DNA of 64,000 nt from Acidimicrobiaceae bacterium (GTDB lineage Bacteria > Actinomycetota > Acidimicrobiia > Acidimicrobiales > UBA8190). Shown in pieces: positions 31,151-39,081 of this stretch. Location of the stretch: contig PLZB01000105.1 in the NCBI GenBank assembly GCA_003151955.1, positions 9,858 to 73,857 on the forward strand, in the 5' to 3' direction. The stretch's first letter is position 1, and every line of letters begins with the position of its first letter. The notes under the pieces are model-generated. The model did no database searches. It was not told the origin of the DNA and worked only from the letters and a program-made list of their open reading frames with translations. The position numbers and the translations under genes were made by a program.

Positions 31151-31748
31151 ATGAGCCAGGGCTCCGACGACGCTCGGCCCGAGCTCCTTGACCGCTTCGT
31201 CCAACGGATCTTCAGAGCCGGGCTTCTGTTGGACAGCTCGGCCGGGTCGGAATCGGCCAGGCAGGACGTGATCGACGAACTCGACGAGGCGCTTAAGGAC
31301 GTCCGAACCTCGGCGTCTTCGAAGGTCTCCTCGTCGACGGCCGAGGCCCGCTCTTCTCAGATCCCGAAACACCCATCCCGCGGCGCAGATCTCATTCGCA
31401 CGCCACGAGGGCATCGTCCACTCCAACCACGAGTGGTTCGCCCTGAGTTGGCCTCGACCACGACGCCTCACTCGGGAGCGGCTGGCTCAACGCCTTCGCC
31501 CCGCACCGCCGAACCGAAGCAGCGTCGCTGGTCGCCGCTGTGTTTGGCGACGGGCGAGGCGCAAGCGCGATCTGGCCGCTCGCCGCGGTCGACCAGCCCC
31601 GATGGACGGCGGCGAGCATCCTCGGACACCCACCCGCGTCCATCTCTGAATGCACCATGGCCCTCCTCGACATCACCGGAACCCTCCAAAGCGCAGTCAC
31701 CGACGGTTCGTCCGATGCGATCGCGGTCTCCTCAGGCTCGACACGGCC
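31151..31748 (+). pseudogene. Histidine-kinase-like fragment and downstream gene debris
   Basis: From ATG 31151 the first ~50 codons (PELLDRFVQRIFRAGLLLDS, QDVIDELDEALKDVRT) resemble the HisKA_3 dimerisation helix of NarL-type histidine kinases, but the phospho-accepting His is Leu (LLDR in place of LHD). The coding signal then moves to other frames: NLGVFEGLLVDGRGPLFSDP, ISFARHEGIVHSNHEWFALS, AASLVAAVFGDGRGASAIWP. I read this as a decayed gene or genes. Confidence 0.4.
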
Positions 31749-32027
31749 GTGACCCACCTGATCGCCACCGCCCGAGACCTTCATCGGTGGGCCGAGGACG
31801 GCGCGCACGGAAACGGAGCCCGATGGATGTCGGAGCTCGCCGCCGGGCACAGCGTCCAGGTCGCTCTGGTCATGCTCCAGAACTCGCTCGAAGCGAGCGC
31901 TGAGGTCGTCGAGATGCACCACACGGTGGAGCGTTCAAACTTCTCGCGCCGAAGCCGGCCGGGGAGCAGTGCTCCAGGCCCCAGAAGCGCGTCGATTTCG
32001 GCGACTGATGCCAGGAGCACGCTATGA
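31749..32027 (+). CDS. Hypothetical protein coupled to a STAS gene
   Basis: A 92-residue protein; LIATARDLHRWAEDG, SELAAGHSVQVALVMLQNSL and EASAEVVEMHHTVERS suggest helices, with a basic Ser-rich tail. The stop overlaps the ATG of the STAS gene (ATGA), so the two are translated together and may act together in the partner switch. Family not recognised. Confidence 0.4.
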   Translation: MTHLIATARDLHRWAEDGAHGNGARWMSELAAGHSVQVALVMLQNSLEASAEVVEMHHTVERSNFSRRSRPGSSAPGPRSASISATDARSTL

Positions 32028-32398
32028 CTCAACTTGGGTTGTCGTTGTCTCAGGACGCCCTGCAGGGGTTCGCCGCCATTGCAGGCCGCGACAGCCTCGG
32101 CCGCACGGTGGTGTGGCTCCGCGGTGAGCATGACGCCTCCACCGCCCTAGCGCTGTCGAAGACCGTGGCCCGCGCCATCCAGCGAAACTCCTCCGATCTC
32201 GTGTTGGATCTCAGCGGTGTGCAGTTCATGGATTCGGCCACGGCCGGGGTGATCGGCGATTCGTTGGCGGCCCTGCACAGACGGTCCCGGTCCCTGACGC
32301 TCCGGGCCCCGTCCCCGGGCGCACAGCGGTTCCTGAACCTCGGCAGCCTGGGCGAGCTCGTCGAGGATCGTCCTCGGGTCTGTGTCCTGGCGCCCTGA
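32024..32398 (+). CDS. STAS-domain anti-anti-sigma factor
   Basis: A 124-residue protein that is nearly all STAS domain: TVVWLRGEHDASTALALSKT, LVLDLSGVQFMDSATAGVIG, LTLRAPSPGAQRFLNLGSLG. Unlike the STAS protein at 26720, it keeps Ser after the FMD motif, the position phosphorylated by RsbW-type kinases. It should release the SigB/SigF-type factor from the RsbW-like protein when dephosphorylated. The sigma operon lies 2 kb to the left. Confidence 0.8.
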   Translation: MTQLGLSLSQDALQGFAAIAGRDSLGRTVVWLRGEHDASTALALSKTVARAIQRNSSDLVLDLSGVQFMDSATAGVIGDSLAALHRRSRSLTLRAPSPGAQRFLNLGSLGELVEDRPRVCVLAP

Positions 32399-32443
32399 AC
32401 ACCGAGAATCGAATCCGGGAGTCCGGCAACCCCGCTCCGGCAT

Positions 32444-32469
32444 GTTTCAGAAACGTCCGACCGGGGTAG
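32444..32469 (+). promoter_or_regulatory. SigB/SigF-type promoter GTTTCA-N14-GGGTAG
   Basis: GTTTCA (32444-32449), 14 bases, GGGTAG (32464-32469), 35 bases before the ATG at 32505. This is the best match in the window to the SigB/SigF consensus. It may drive the hemerythrin-like gene and the csbD-like pair behind it. Confidence 0.6.
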
Positions 32470-32504
32470 AGCTACGGCGCCGGGCCCAAACCGAGGAGAC
32501 CACC

Positions 32505-33239
32505 ATGACGGGATCCAGCGCAACGCAGGACGAACTGGTGACCCTTCAGCTCGTTGACCACCGGAAGGCCGAGCAACTCCTCGAACGCCTTGCCGGCCTC
32601 CCACCCCGGGGACGTGCCGAGGCATTCAGCGAGCTCACCCGCGAGCTCCTCCGTCACCAGCTGGCCCAGACGGTCGTCGTCAATCCCGCCCTCCGGAAGT
32701 TTGTCGATCTGGGCGACGCTGTCGCTGATCGCCGCAGCTCGGCCCAGTCCGACGTAGAGGAGTACCTCGCCGAGCTCGAAAACCTCGAGATCACCGGCGA
32801 CAACTTCGGCCAGCGCTTCACCCGGCTCCGGGAGGTCGTCCTGGCCCGCGCCAACGTCGAGGAGACCGACGTCCTCCATCTCGTGACGTCGAGGATCCCG
32901 CCCGACGAGCTTCGGCAGCTCGGGAGGCGATACGAGATGGCCCGAGCCTCCGCCCACGCCCATCCTCATCACCGTCCCGTGCCACCCCCACGGCAACCAT
33001 CGGAACGCCCGGATCCCGGACCCGGTCGCCCACCGGGCAGACCGCATCGGACGACGCTGTCGCCTCGGCTGATTGGCCGCGGAGACGGTCGGGGAACAAT
33101 TCGACGTACCACCACTCCAGCGGAGGCGGTGGCGCGATCTGTCGGGGTTCGCATCGCTTGTCCCGGTCCGGCGGGGGACATTTCGTACCCGACGGCATCC
33201 CGCCGTCGGGGTCGTCCCGACATTTCCAGAGAGGTGTGA
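32505..33239 (+). CDS. Hemerythrin-like protein, iron ligands mostly lost
   Basis: A 244-residue protein. Residues ~10-150 have the four-helix plan of HHE cation-binding proteins: LQLVDHRKAEQLLERLAG, FSELTRELLRHQLAQTVVV, ...LREVVLARANVEETDVLHLV. Only two or three of the usual His/Glu ligands remain, so iron or oxygen binding is doubtful. The last ~90 residues are Pro/Arg-rich and low complexity and could follow a frameshift. A SigB-type promoter is upstream and the csbD-like gene starts two bases after the stop. Confidence 0.6.
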   Translation: MTGSSATQDELVTLQLVDHRKAEQLLERLAGLPPRGRAEAFSELTRELLRHQLAQTVVVNPALRKFVDLGDAVADRRSSAQSDVEEYLAELENLEITGDNFGQRFTRLREVVLARANVEETDVLHLVTSRIPPDELRQLGRRYEMARASAHAHPHHRPVPPPRQPSERPDPGPGRPPGRPHRTTLSPRLIGRGDGRGTIRRTTTPAEAVARSVGVRIACPGPAGDISYPTASRRRGRPDISREV

Positions 33240-33240
33240 G

Positions 33241-33435
33241 ATGGAACTCATCAATCGAGCGAAGAACAAGGCCGAGAAGGCCAAGGGCAAGGGGAAGAGG
33301 GGTGCGGCGAACCTCACCGGCAACGACTCCTTAGCGGCCGAAGGCAAACGAGACGAAGGAAAGGCCAGACTCAAGGACGCCGGCGAGGACCTGAAGGACG
33401 CCGCCGACAAGGTCAAGAACGCGGTGCAACGGTGA
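33241..33435 (+). CDS. CsbD-like stress protein
   Basis: A 64-residue charged helical protein: MELINRAKNKAEKAKGKGKR, NLTGNDSLAAEGKRDEGKAR, then LKDAADKVKNAVQR. The pattern equals CsbD, a SigB-dependent stress protein in Bacillus. GAGAGGTG precedes the ATG. Its stop overlaps the GTG of the next gene. Second CsbD-like protein of the window. Confidence 0.8.
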   Translation: MELINRAKNKAEKAKGKGKRGAANLTGNDSLAAEGKRDEGKARLKDAGEDLKDAADKVKNAVQR

Positions 33436-33755
33436 AGGGGGTCTGGAAGGGCCTCGTCGTCGGAGGCCTCACCGGAGCCGGCGTCGGCATGCTCCTGGAC
33501 CTCCTCGCTCTCGGATCTCGGCAAGCCACCGCTCTCGGCGACAAGGCCGTCGAGATGGCTCCGGTCGCGGCCGACCATCTGAAGGCCGCGGTGGCAGCGG
33601 GTTCAGCCCGCGTCGAAGCTGCCGAGATCCCCGACCATCTCGTCGAGGCGGCCCATCACCTCCGCGATTCCGAGCTGACAGGACAGGCGAAGGACGTCGT
33701 GCTCCGGGCCGTCAAGAAGGGCCGGACACTGGTGGAGGACAGCCGTTCGTCGTAG
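33432..33755 (+). CDS. YtxH-like small protein
   Basis: A 107-residue protein with one glycine-rich N-terminal hydrophobic helix (GLVVGGLTGAGVGMLLDLLA), then amphipathic helices with repeated Ala, Lys, Asp and Val. This is the layout of YtxH-type stress proteins. GTG overlaps the csbD stop, so it is co-translated with it. Function unknown. Confidence 0.6.
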   Translation: MKGVWKGLVVGGLTGAGVGMLLDLLALGSRQATALGDKAVEMAPVAADHLKAAVAAGSARVEAAEIPDHLVEAAHHLRDSELTGQAKDVVLRAVKKGRTLVEDSRSS

Positions 33756-33840
33756 CGGTCCGGACAGGCCCCGGGGGCGCGGCGCTGGCTCAGACTGGGC
33801 GGCTGAGACCGGCGGCGTGAATCCCCCGGGTGGGGTCGGG

Positions 33841-34012
33841 TCCATCGCGCGCTTATCGCGGGTTCGCCACCGTCCGCCTTCGTTCGTCCGGGTCCGCCAC
33901 CGGACCCGTCGTTCCCGGATGGTCCCCTGTCGTCCGTTGTCGTTCGCTGTTCTCAGCCTTGCAAGCGATTCCCAAGCTGAGAACGCGGGTTCGGATTCCC
34001 GTCGCCCGCTCC
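33841..34012 (+). repeat. Dispersed repeat copy R4 with tRNA-Gly(CCC) fragment, right boundary
   Basis: It has the same body as R1, then the tRNA fragment from the anticodon loop (~33969) to the acceptor end at 34012. One extra G in the T-loop (TTCGGATT) makes it non-functional. Just to the right the sequence changes character (see 34390 onward). The interval 33756-34389 contains no gene I can support. Confidence 0.75.
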
Positions 34013-34018
34013 GACCGG

Positions 34019-34046
34019 GCGCGCGCGCGATAAACGCGCCATGGAC
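34019..34046 (-). repeat. Inverted copy of the repeat's first motif
   Basis: GCGCGCGATAAACGCGCCAT is the reverse complement of ATGGCGCGTTTATCGCGCGC, nearly the CCATCGCGCGTTTATCGCGC start of R1 and R2. R4 is therefore bounded by the motif in both orientations. Confidence 0.5.
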
Positions 34047-34389
34047 GGTGATCCGGCTCCGGAGGAAAGCCCCGGTCCAAGTCTCTGAACAGCCATTTCG
34101 TCTGGATGGATGGAGTGGGTGACACTTCTCGGACGGAGTTCCGGTAGCTGGGCGAAAGTGGCTCCGGCAGCTGACTGAGAGGAACAGCGGTATCAGGCGG
34201 TGCTCGAGTTCACCCTGCCTCGGAGCGGCCCGCTTGGGGCAGGGGCGCGGTGCGGCGACCCTTGCCACCTACCGAACCCTGGAGGCGGGCGCCTCCGGAA
34301 TGCGACGGCAGTTTCTTCTCGCGGACGTCGAGACTCAACATCGCCCGGTACGCCGGGTGCCCCTCGACATTCGAACCGGCCCTGGACCG

Positions 34390-34596
34390 TCATTCGGCCC
34401 GTCGGTACTTCGGTGGCGGGTAGACGTATCGGGCAATCGTGGCCGACGTCCATCCGATTGCCCATCCCAGGATGACGTACAGCACGGTGTGCTCCGTCGT
34501 CGTCCTTTTCGTCGCGATGCCGATCGAGATCAGCACGATCCAGACAACCGCACAGCCGACGCTGTAGGCGGTGTAGGTGTTCAGGCGATCTCTCAT
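34390..34596 (-). CDS. Small two-helix membrane protein
   Basis: A 68-residue protein with two helices (AYSVGCAVVWIVLISIGIA and TVLYVILGWAIGWTSATIA) and a Tyr/Pro/Lys-rich end. ATG at 34596 is preferred; an in-frame GTG lies eight codons upstream. No family recognised. It is the first gene right of the repeat boundary. Confidence 0.55.
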   Translation of the reverse strand: MRDRLNTYTAYSVGCAVVWIVLISIGIATKRTTTEHTVLYVILGWAIGWTSATIARYVYPPPKYRRAE

Positions 34597-34654
34597 GCTC
34601 GGCTCATGCAGGAGGAACACCGAATGGTTCGGATCCTTGTGGGGAGCCTCCCCC

Positions 34655-35224
34655 TTAACCTGCAGGTGCCGGGCCCGGCGGGGCCGCCTGGGCCCGCCGC
34701 CGCCGGATCACCAGGAAGCCCACCAGGAGCGCCAGGACGACGAGCAGGACGGCCGGGACGACGTAGACCGTCCGCGAGGTGTGCTCCGTGGCCAGGATGG
34801 CAACCGTGGTCATGAGGGGCGGGTCACCCCCGGGGACGGCGACCCCGGGGACGGTCGCCCCGGTCGGGTACAAGGTGGAGGAGCCGGGGATGGACTCGCT
34901 GTACCGACGACCGCCCAGGGTGAACGACCCCGTGCAGGCGTACCCCGCGGCGTTGCTCCCACTGCCTCCCAGGAGGCCGGTGCAGCCGGACACGGTGACC
35001 ACCACTGGAACCCCCCGGTGGTGGAGGGCGTCGATCTGGGAGTTCTGGTGGATCCCCACGACGAGAAAGGCGGCGGCGGTAACGGCCAGGGCCACGACGA
35101 AGATGCCGGTGGCGACCCGGCTGAGCCGACCGACGTCGACCTCGACGCCCGCCCCCCGGAGGTTCCCGATCCGGCCCTCGGGATCCTCGACCGGTCCGGT
35201 CGTCACCTCGGCTTCTCCCTGCAC
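34655..35224 (-). CDS. DUF3592-like membrane protein
   Basis: A 189-residue protein. One helix near the N-terminus (VATGIFVVALAVTAAAFLVV), an external domain with a Cys pair (VSGCTGLLG, GYACTGSFTLGGRRY), and a second helix near the end (VVPAVLLVVLALLVGFLVI) followed by RRRR. The layout, with a middle part about ~100 residues long that includes the GRRY motif, recalls DUF3592 proteins. GTG start at 35224; a GTG a few codons later is an alternative. Confidence 0.55.
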   Translation of the reverse strand: MQGEAEVTTGPVEDPEGRIGNLRGAGVEVDVGRLSRVATGIFVVALAVTAAAFLVVGIHQNSQIDALHHRGVPVVVTVSGCTGLLGGSGSNAAGYACTGSFTLGGRRYSESIPGSSTLYPTGATVPGVAVPGGDPPLMTTVAILATEHTSRTVYVVPAVLLVVLALLVGFLVIRRRRAQAAPPGPAPAG

Positions 35225-35269
35225 CGGTCCTGTTCCTGTCCTGGAGTGATCAGAAGATGGTACTGGGGC

Positions 35270-37951
35270 TCACCAGCTCAGAGCCCAGTCGGCGCGCTGG
35301 CCGCTCCGGGTGGGGAGGACGAAGGTGAGGGTGTCCCCGCGTCGGACCGGGGTCACCATGGAACCCGACACCCAGACCGTGGTCCGGGCCGGGTCGACCC
35401 CGGGCGGCACGGTGACGGTCACGGGCAACGTCCCGGTGGACTGGACCACGAGGTAGCCCTGGAGCCGGTGGGCGGTGCGGGCCACCCCGACGTCGGGGAG
35501 CTCGACGGAGAAGCTCGAGGCAGGCCAGTGGGGGTCGATCCGGTAGGCGGTGGCCGAGGGTCGGATGCCGGTCAGGGCGACGACGTCGAACAGGGTCCAG
35601 GCCGGCTGGTGCATGACCTGACCCTGGTAGCTCGAGTTCAGCCCGCTCCCGCAGTTCCCGGGCTTCGAGGAGTAGAAGGACCAGCAGACGTCGTCGACCG
35701 AGATCGTCCCGTCCCAGGCCGTGGGGTATGCGGCGGCATGGTCGGCCAGGGTGTTGCGGAGGAACTCGTCGAAGGCGTCGGCGGCGGCCCCCGGCACCGT
35801 CCCGTCGAGCTCGGTCAGGGCCCAGACCAGGGTCCCGTTGAGGGCATACCAGGTCCCCCCGACGTAGACGGCGTTGTTGTCGCCGATCCCGACCGGAGGT
35901 GTGGTCCGCTCAGCCACCCCGGGGTCGTCGGCCGCCGGGGACTGGGAGGAGCCGATCCGGGCCGGACCCCCGACGACGGCGGGGGCCCCGACGCCGGTCA
36001 GGTACCGGCGGATGTTGGCCACGGTGGTGACAGCCTGGGCCGGGGAGGGCACCCCGGACATGAGCGCCCAGGGTTGGGGCTCCTCGAATATGGCCCACGT
36101 CCCCACTCGGTCGGACCCGGCCCAGCCCCGGCCGTACCAGCCTGAAGTCGTCCAGTCCGAGGCCAGCACCCCGTCGGCCCTGGCCGTCGCCTTCCGGAGC
36201 TCGGCCGCGAAGGTGGCGTCGTGGCGGGCGTCGGCCAGCTGGGCCGTCAGGGGGTAGACGGTGGCGACCTGGGCCGTGACCGAGGACTCGGTGAGCCCGA
36301 GGAACCGGGTGGAGAGGTCCGACCAGTCCCCGGCGTAGCCGGCCTGGTAGTCCCCGTGGGGGCCGATGAGGGTCTCCTGGTGCTGGAAGGCGAGCTGGAG
36401 GTGGGCCCAGAGGGTGGCCGAGCCGCCGCCGCGGTAGGGGACCTGCTGGTCGAAGAAGGACCAGTCCCGGGTGGCCAGGCCGTACTCGTCGGCGGCCAGG
36501 AGGAGCCAGACGTCCATGTCGTCGGAGATCCCGACCGAGAGGGGCTGGCAGAGGGGGCCGGTGGCGTAGGGGGTGGCCCCGGCCGAGGTCTGCTCCTGGG
36601 CCGAGTAGCGGATGATGTCCCGGGCCAGGCCGGGGTCGCTGTAGACCATGGGCAGGGCGAACTGGAGGGGGTCCCGGTAGGCCTCCTGGAGACCGGCCTG
36701 GTACTGGTAGTAGCCCCCCTGGGAGATGACGTGGGCCCCGGCGCAGTCCTCGTAGGTCGACCCCGACCGCAGCGTGTAGGCGTCCCAGGCCACCTCCCGA
36801 CCCAGCCAGGGATCGGTGGTCCCCACCTGGACCCGGGGCAGCCAGGCCGACCAGGCCCGCTCGCTGGCCTCGAAGCTCCCGGGCATGGACACCGAGGCCA
36901 GGGTCCCCTGGACCGTCGAGGGGTCGGCTGCCCCGTAGGCGTAGCGGAGGGTGACGCTCTGGCCCGGGCCCAGGGTGACGGGGGCCCGGAAGGCGAAGAG
37001 GGTCGAACCCACCGTCCCGTCGGCCACGGCCGGGGCCGTCGATCCCGACAGCGAGTCGGCCGTCACCTCCGCCGGCCGGTCCTGGCCCCCGGCCCCGAAG
37101 AAGGCCGGGGCCGAGGTCTCGGTGCCCGACACCGGGCCCTCGAGAGCGGCGGCGTAGATGCTCAGGGGCCGGGCGTCGGCCGACATCGGGTCCTGGGCCA
37201 CCGAGAGGACCTTGTGGGTGGGGTCCCAGACCGGGGCGGCCATCCCCCGGGGCGTCCCCGTCGTCTGGTCGTAGGGGTTGACGTCCCAGTACTCGTACCA
37301 GGACATGGTCCGGCTGGTGGTCGAGCTGTTGGTCAGGGTGACGTCGTCGAGGAGGACCGGGGCGTCCCCGAAGGGGGCGTAGGTCCGCTGCCGGAGCCCG
37401 TCCACGGTGAGGTCCTTCTGGACGTAGCCCACCCCGAACGTGAGGCCCACCCCGGCCCCGGCCCGGTCGGCGAAGACCTGGCCACCGACGTTCAGGTAGC
37501 CGTAGCCCCCGGCGTAGTGGCCGTCGGCGGGGTCGGTGTGGTTGACCCACTGGTAGAGCCGGTCCTGGCTCCAGAGCTCCGTCGACCCGTCGGCCGAGGC
37601 TGCCGCCACGATGTGGTCGTTCCCGACCTGGTGGACGATCTCCGAGCCCCCACCCACCTGGGTCGGGGTGTGGGCCGCCTTCGACGGGTCGGCGGTGAGC
37701 CGGAAGGCGGGGAGACCCTGGCCGTCGGTCTCCCAGCTGCCGTAGTCACCGCTCCCGTAGCCGGAGGACCCGATCCCCGGGGCGGACGCCAGCGCCGGCA
37801 GGGGGGCGGGGCCACGACTCCCCACCCCGCAGCTCGTCACCACCAGAACCAGAGCCGCCACCACCGCCGTCGTGAGCACGGTCCATCGACCGAGCCGCTG
37901 CAATCCAATTGGAGCGCGGCTGGGTGGGGCTGGAGAGTCATTCCGCACCAT
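35270..37951 (-). CDS. Secreted GH36/GH94-like glycoside hydrolase or phosphorylase lipoprotein
   Basis: An 893-residue exported protein. The leader ends in LVLVVTSC, a good lipobox with Cys41. The N-terminal part to ~residue 390 is beta-rich, like the supersandwich domain of GH94-type enzymes (WYEYWDVNPYDQTTGTPRG). The middle is an (alpha/alpha)6 barrel (SGSTYEDCAGAHVISQGGYY, QEAYRDPLQFALPMVYSDP, GISDDMDVWLLLAADEYGL) and a C-terminal sandwich follows. Related enzymes cleave or phosphorolyse beta-glucosides. In this class the general acid is an Asp such as DDMD, but I cannot assign the chemistry. GGAAGG precedes the ATG. Likely acts on polysaccharide outside the cell. Confidence 0.75.
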   Translation of the reverse strand: MVRNDSPAPPSRAPIGLQRLGRWTVLTTAVVAALVLVVTSCGVGSRGPAPLPALASAPGIGSSGYGSGDYGSWETDGQGLPAFRLTADPSKAAHTPTQVGGGSEIVHQVGNDHIVAAASADGSTELWSQDRLYQWVNHTDPADGHYAGGYGYLNVGGQVFADRAGAGVGLTFGVGYVQKDLTVDGLRQRTYAPFGDAPVLLDDVTLTNSSTTSRTMSWYEYWDVNPYDQTTGTPRGMAAPVWDPTHKVLSVAQDPMSADARPLSIYAAALEGPVSGTETSAPAFFGAGGQDRPAEVTADSLSGSTAPAVADGTVGSTLFAFRAPVTLGPGQSVTLRYAYGAADPSTVQGTLASVSMPGSFEASERAWSAWLPRVQVGTTDPWLGREVAWDAYTLRSGSTYEDCAGAHVISQGGYYQYQAGLQEAYRDPLQFALPMVYSDPGLARDIIRYSAQEQTSAGATPYATGPLCQPLSVGISDDMDVWLLLAADEYGLATRDWSFFDQQVPYRGGGSATLWAHLQLAFQHQETLIGPHGDYQAGYAGDWSDLSTRFLGLTESSVTAQVATVYPLTAQLADARHDATFAAELRKATARADGVLASDWTTSGWYGRGWAGSDRVGTWAIFEEPQPWALMSGVPSPAQAVTTVANIRRYLTGVGAPAVVGGPARIGSSQSPAADDPGVAERTTPPVGIGDNNAVYVGGTWYALNGTLVWALTELDGTVPGAAADAFDEFLRNTLADHAAAYPTAWDGTISVDDVCWSFYSSKPGNCGSGLNSSYQGQVMHQPAWTLFDVVALTGIRPSATAYRIDPHWPASSFSVELPDVGVARTAHRLQGYLVVQSTGTLPVTVTVPPGVDPARTTVWVSGSMVTPVRRGDTLTFVLPTRSGQRADWALSW

Positions 37952-37989
37952 CCGGATCCTTCCACTCCCGGCCGCCCGCCGCCGTGGCG

Positions 37990-38331
37990 CTAGGGCTGGC
38001 CCGCCCCGGAAGCCACTGGCCCGACGGCGGCGAGGACGGCCGGGTCGGCACAACCCCCGGAGAACGAGGCGAAGAACCATGGCCCCTCGACCATCCGCAT
38101 CCCGACGTGCCGGGGGGCCTCGACCCTGACGTACTCGGAGACCATCTCGAGGCCGTGGCGGGACCTGGTGAAGGTCCGCACCCCTTTGGCCGCGGCGTCC
38201 GCCCCGTCGAGGAGTTGCTGGTGCCGCACGAAGTTGTCCCACCGGTACCGGGTCTCCCCGCTGGTCTGGGACACCGCGAACGCCACCGCCGGCGGGACCG
38301 GCACCTCCACCCTGGCTTCAACCCTGGGCAT
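37990..38331 (-). CDS. SRPBCC-family protein, C-terminally short
   Basis: A 113-residue protein: PRVEARVEVPVPPAVAFAVS, RYRWDNFVRHQQLLDGADAA, FTRSRHGLEMVSEYVRVEAP, then MRMVEGPWFFASFSGG. This is the N-terminal two thirds of a polyketide-cyclase/SRPBCC domain. The usual remaining ~50 residues are replaced by a short unrelated tail, so the gene looks truncated by a deletion just before the GH gene. AGGAGG precedes the ATG. It is divergent from the TetR gene at 38407. Confidence 0.6.
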   Translation of the reverse strand: MPRVEARVEVPVPPAVAFAVSQTSGETRYRWDNFVRHQQLLDGADAAAKGVRTFTRSRHGLEMVSEYVRVEAPRHVGMRMVEGPWFFASFSGGCADPAVLAAVGPVASGAGQP

Positions 38332-38378
38332 GGTCGAATCCTCCTCTTGACTTGAGCATTTGAACAAAGCGCATACTT

Positions 38379-38392
38379 CAAGTAGTCACTTG
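38379..38392. promoter_or_regulatory. Probable TetR operator CAAGT-N4-ACTTG
   Basis: A perfect 5-base inverted repeat 15 bases before the tetR start and between the two divergent genes. Nearby TTGACT (38347-38352) and CATACT (38372-38377) could be a plus-strand promoter with a long spacer. Position suggests autoregulation and control of the SRPBCC gene. Confidence 0.45.
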
Positions 38393-38406
38393 GAAAGGGG
38401 ACCGGA

Positions 38407-39081
38407 ATGGCGAAGGGGGGGAGGCGGTCCGGACCGGCGGGGGAGCGTGGAGATCGCGCCGAGACCCGCCAGCGGTTGATCACGGCGGCCTTCGACACCC
38501 TCCAGGAGGAAGGCTTCGCCGCCACCAGCGCCCGGGCCATCGCCGAGCGGGGGGGCTTCAACCAGACCCAGATCTTCTACTACTTCGGCTCCGTCAATAG
38601 CCTCCTCGTGGCCGCCTTCGAGCAGAGCTCCATGGAGCAGCTCGCCGCCTATGTCGAGGCCCTGGAGGGCGTCACCACCATCACCGGCCTCTTCGACGCC
38701 GTCCGGGCCCGGATCGAGGGCGACCTGGAGTCGGGCCACATGAAGGTCCTGGCCGAGCTGGCCGGGGGGAGCACCTCCGACCCCGGCCTCAAGGCCGAGG
38801 TGGCCCGCTGCTTCGAGCCCTGGTTCGAGTTCACCCGGGCCACCCTGGACCGCATCCTGGCCGCCTCCGGTCTCGACGCCCTCCTCCCCCCCGACCAGAT
38901 GGCCCTCATCGTCCTGGCCCTCTTCCTGGGGATCCAGCAGCTCGTGAACCTCACCGACCAGACCGGGGCCGCCCTCGAGGCCTTCGCCACCGGTCAGCGC
39001 TTCGCCGGACTCTTCGACCAGATGTTCAGTGCAGCCGGGCCGGCCGTCGGGGCCGGACCGGACGAGAGGAAGGGGCAATGA
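38407..39081 (+). CDS. TetR/AcrR-family regulator
   Basis: A 224-residue protein. Residues ~18-65 are the TetR helix-turn-helix (RQRLITAAFDTLQEEGFAAT, ARAIAERGGFNQTQIFYYFG). The remainder is a helical ligand-binding domain. It probably represses the divergent SRPBCC gene and itself through the inverted repeat at 38379. Its stop overlaps the start of the DUF1707 gene (ATGA). Ligand unknown. Confidence 0.85.
   Translation: MAKGGRRSGPAGERGDRAETRQRLITAAFDTLQEEGFAATSARAIAERGGFNQTQIFYYFGSVNSLLVAAFEQSSMEQLAAYVEALEGVTTITGLFDAVRARIEGDLESGHMKVLAELAGGSTSDPGLKAEVARCFEPWFEFTRATLDRILAASGLDALLPPDQMALIVLALFLGIQQLVNLTDQTGAALEAFATGQRFAGLFDQMFSAAGPAVGAGPDERKGQ

Noticed and set aside
31392-31922. 176-codon minus-strand frame over the debris region
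   Set aside because: No ribosome site or motif, and it covers the start of the plus-strand gene coupled to the STAS gene.
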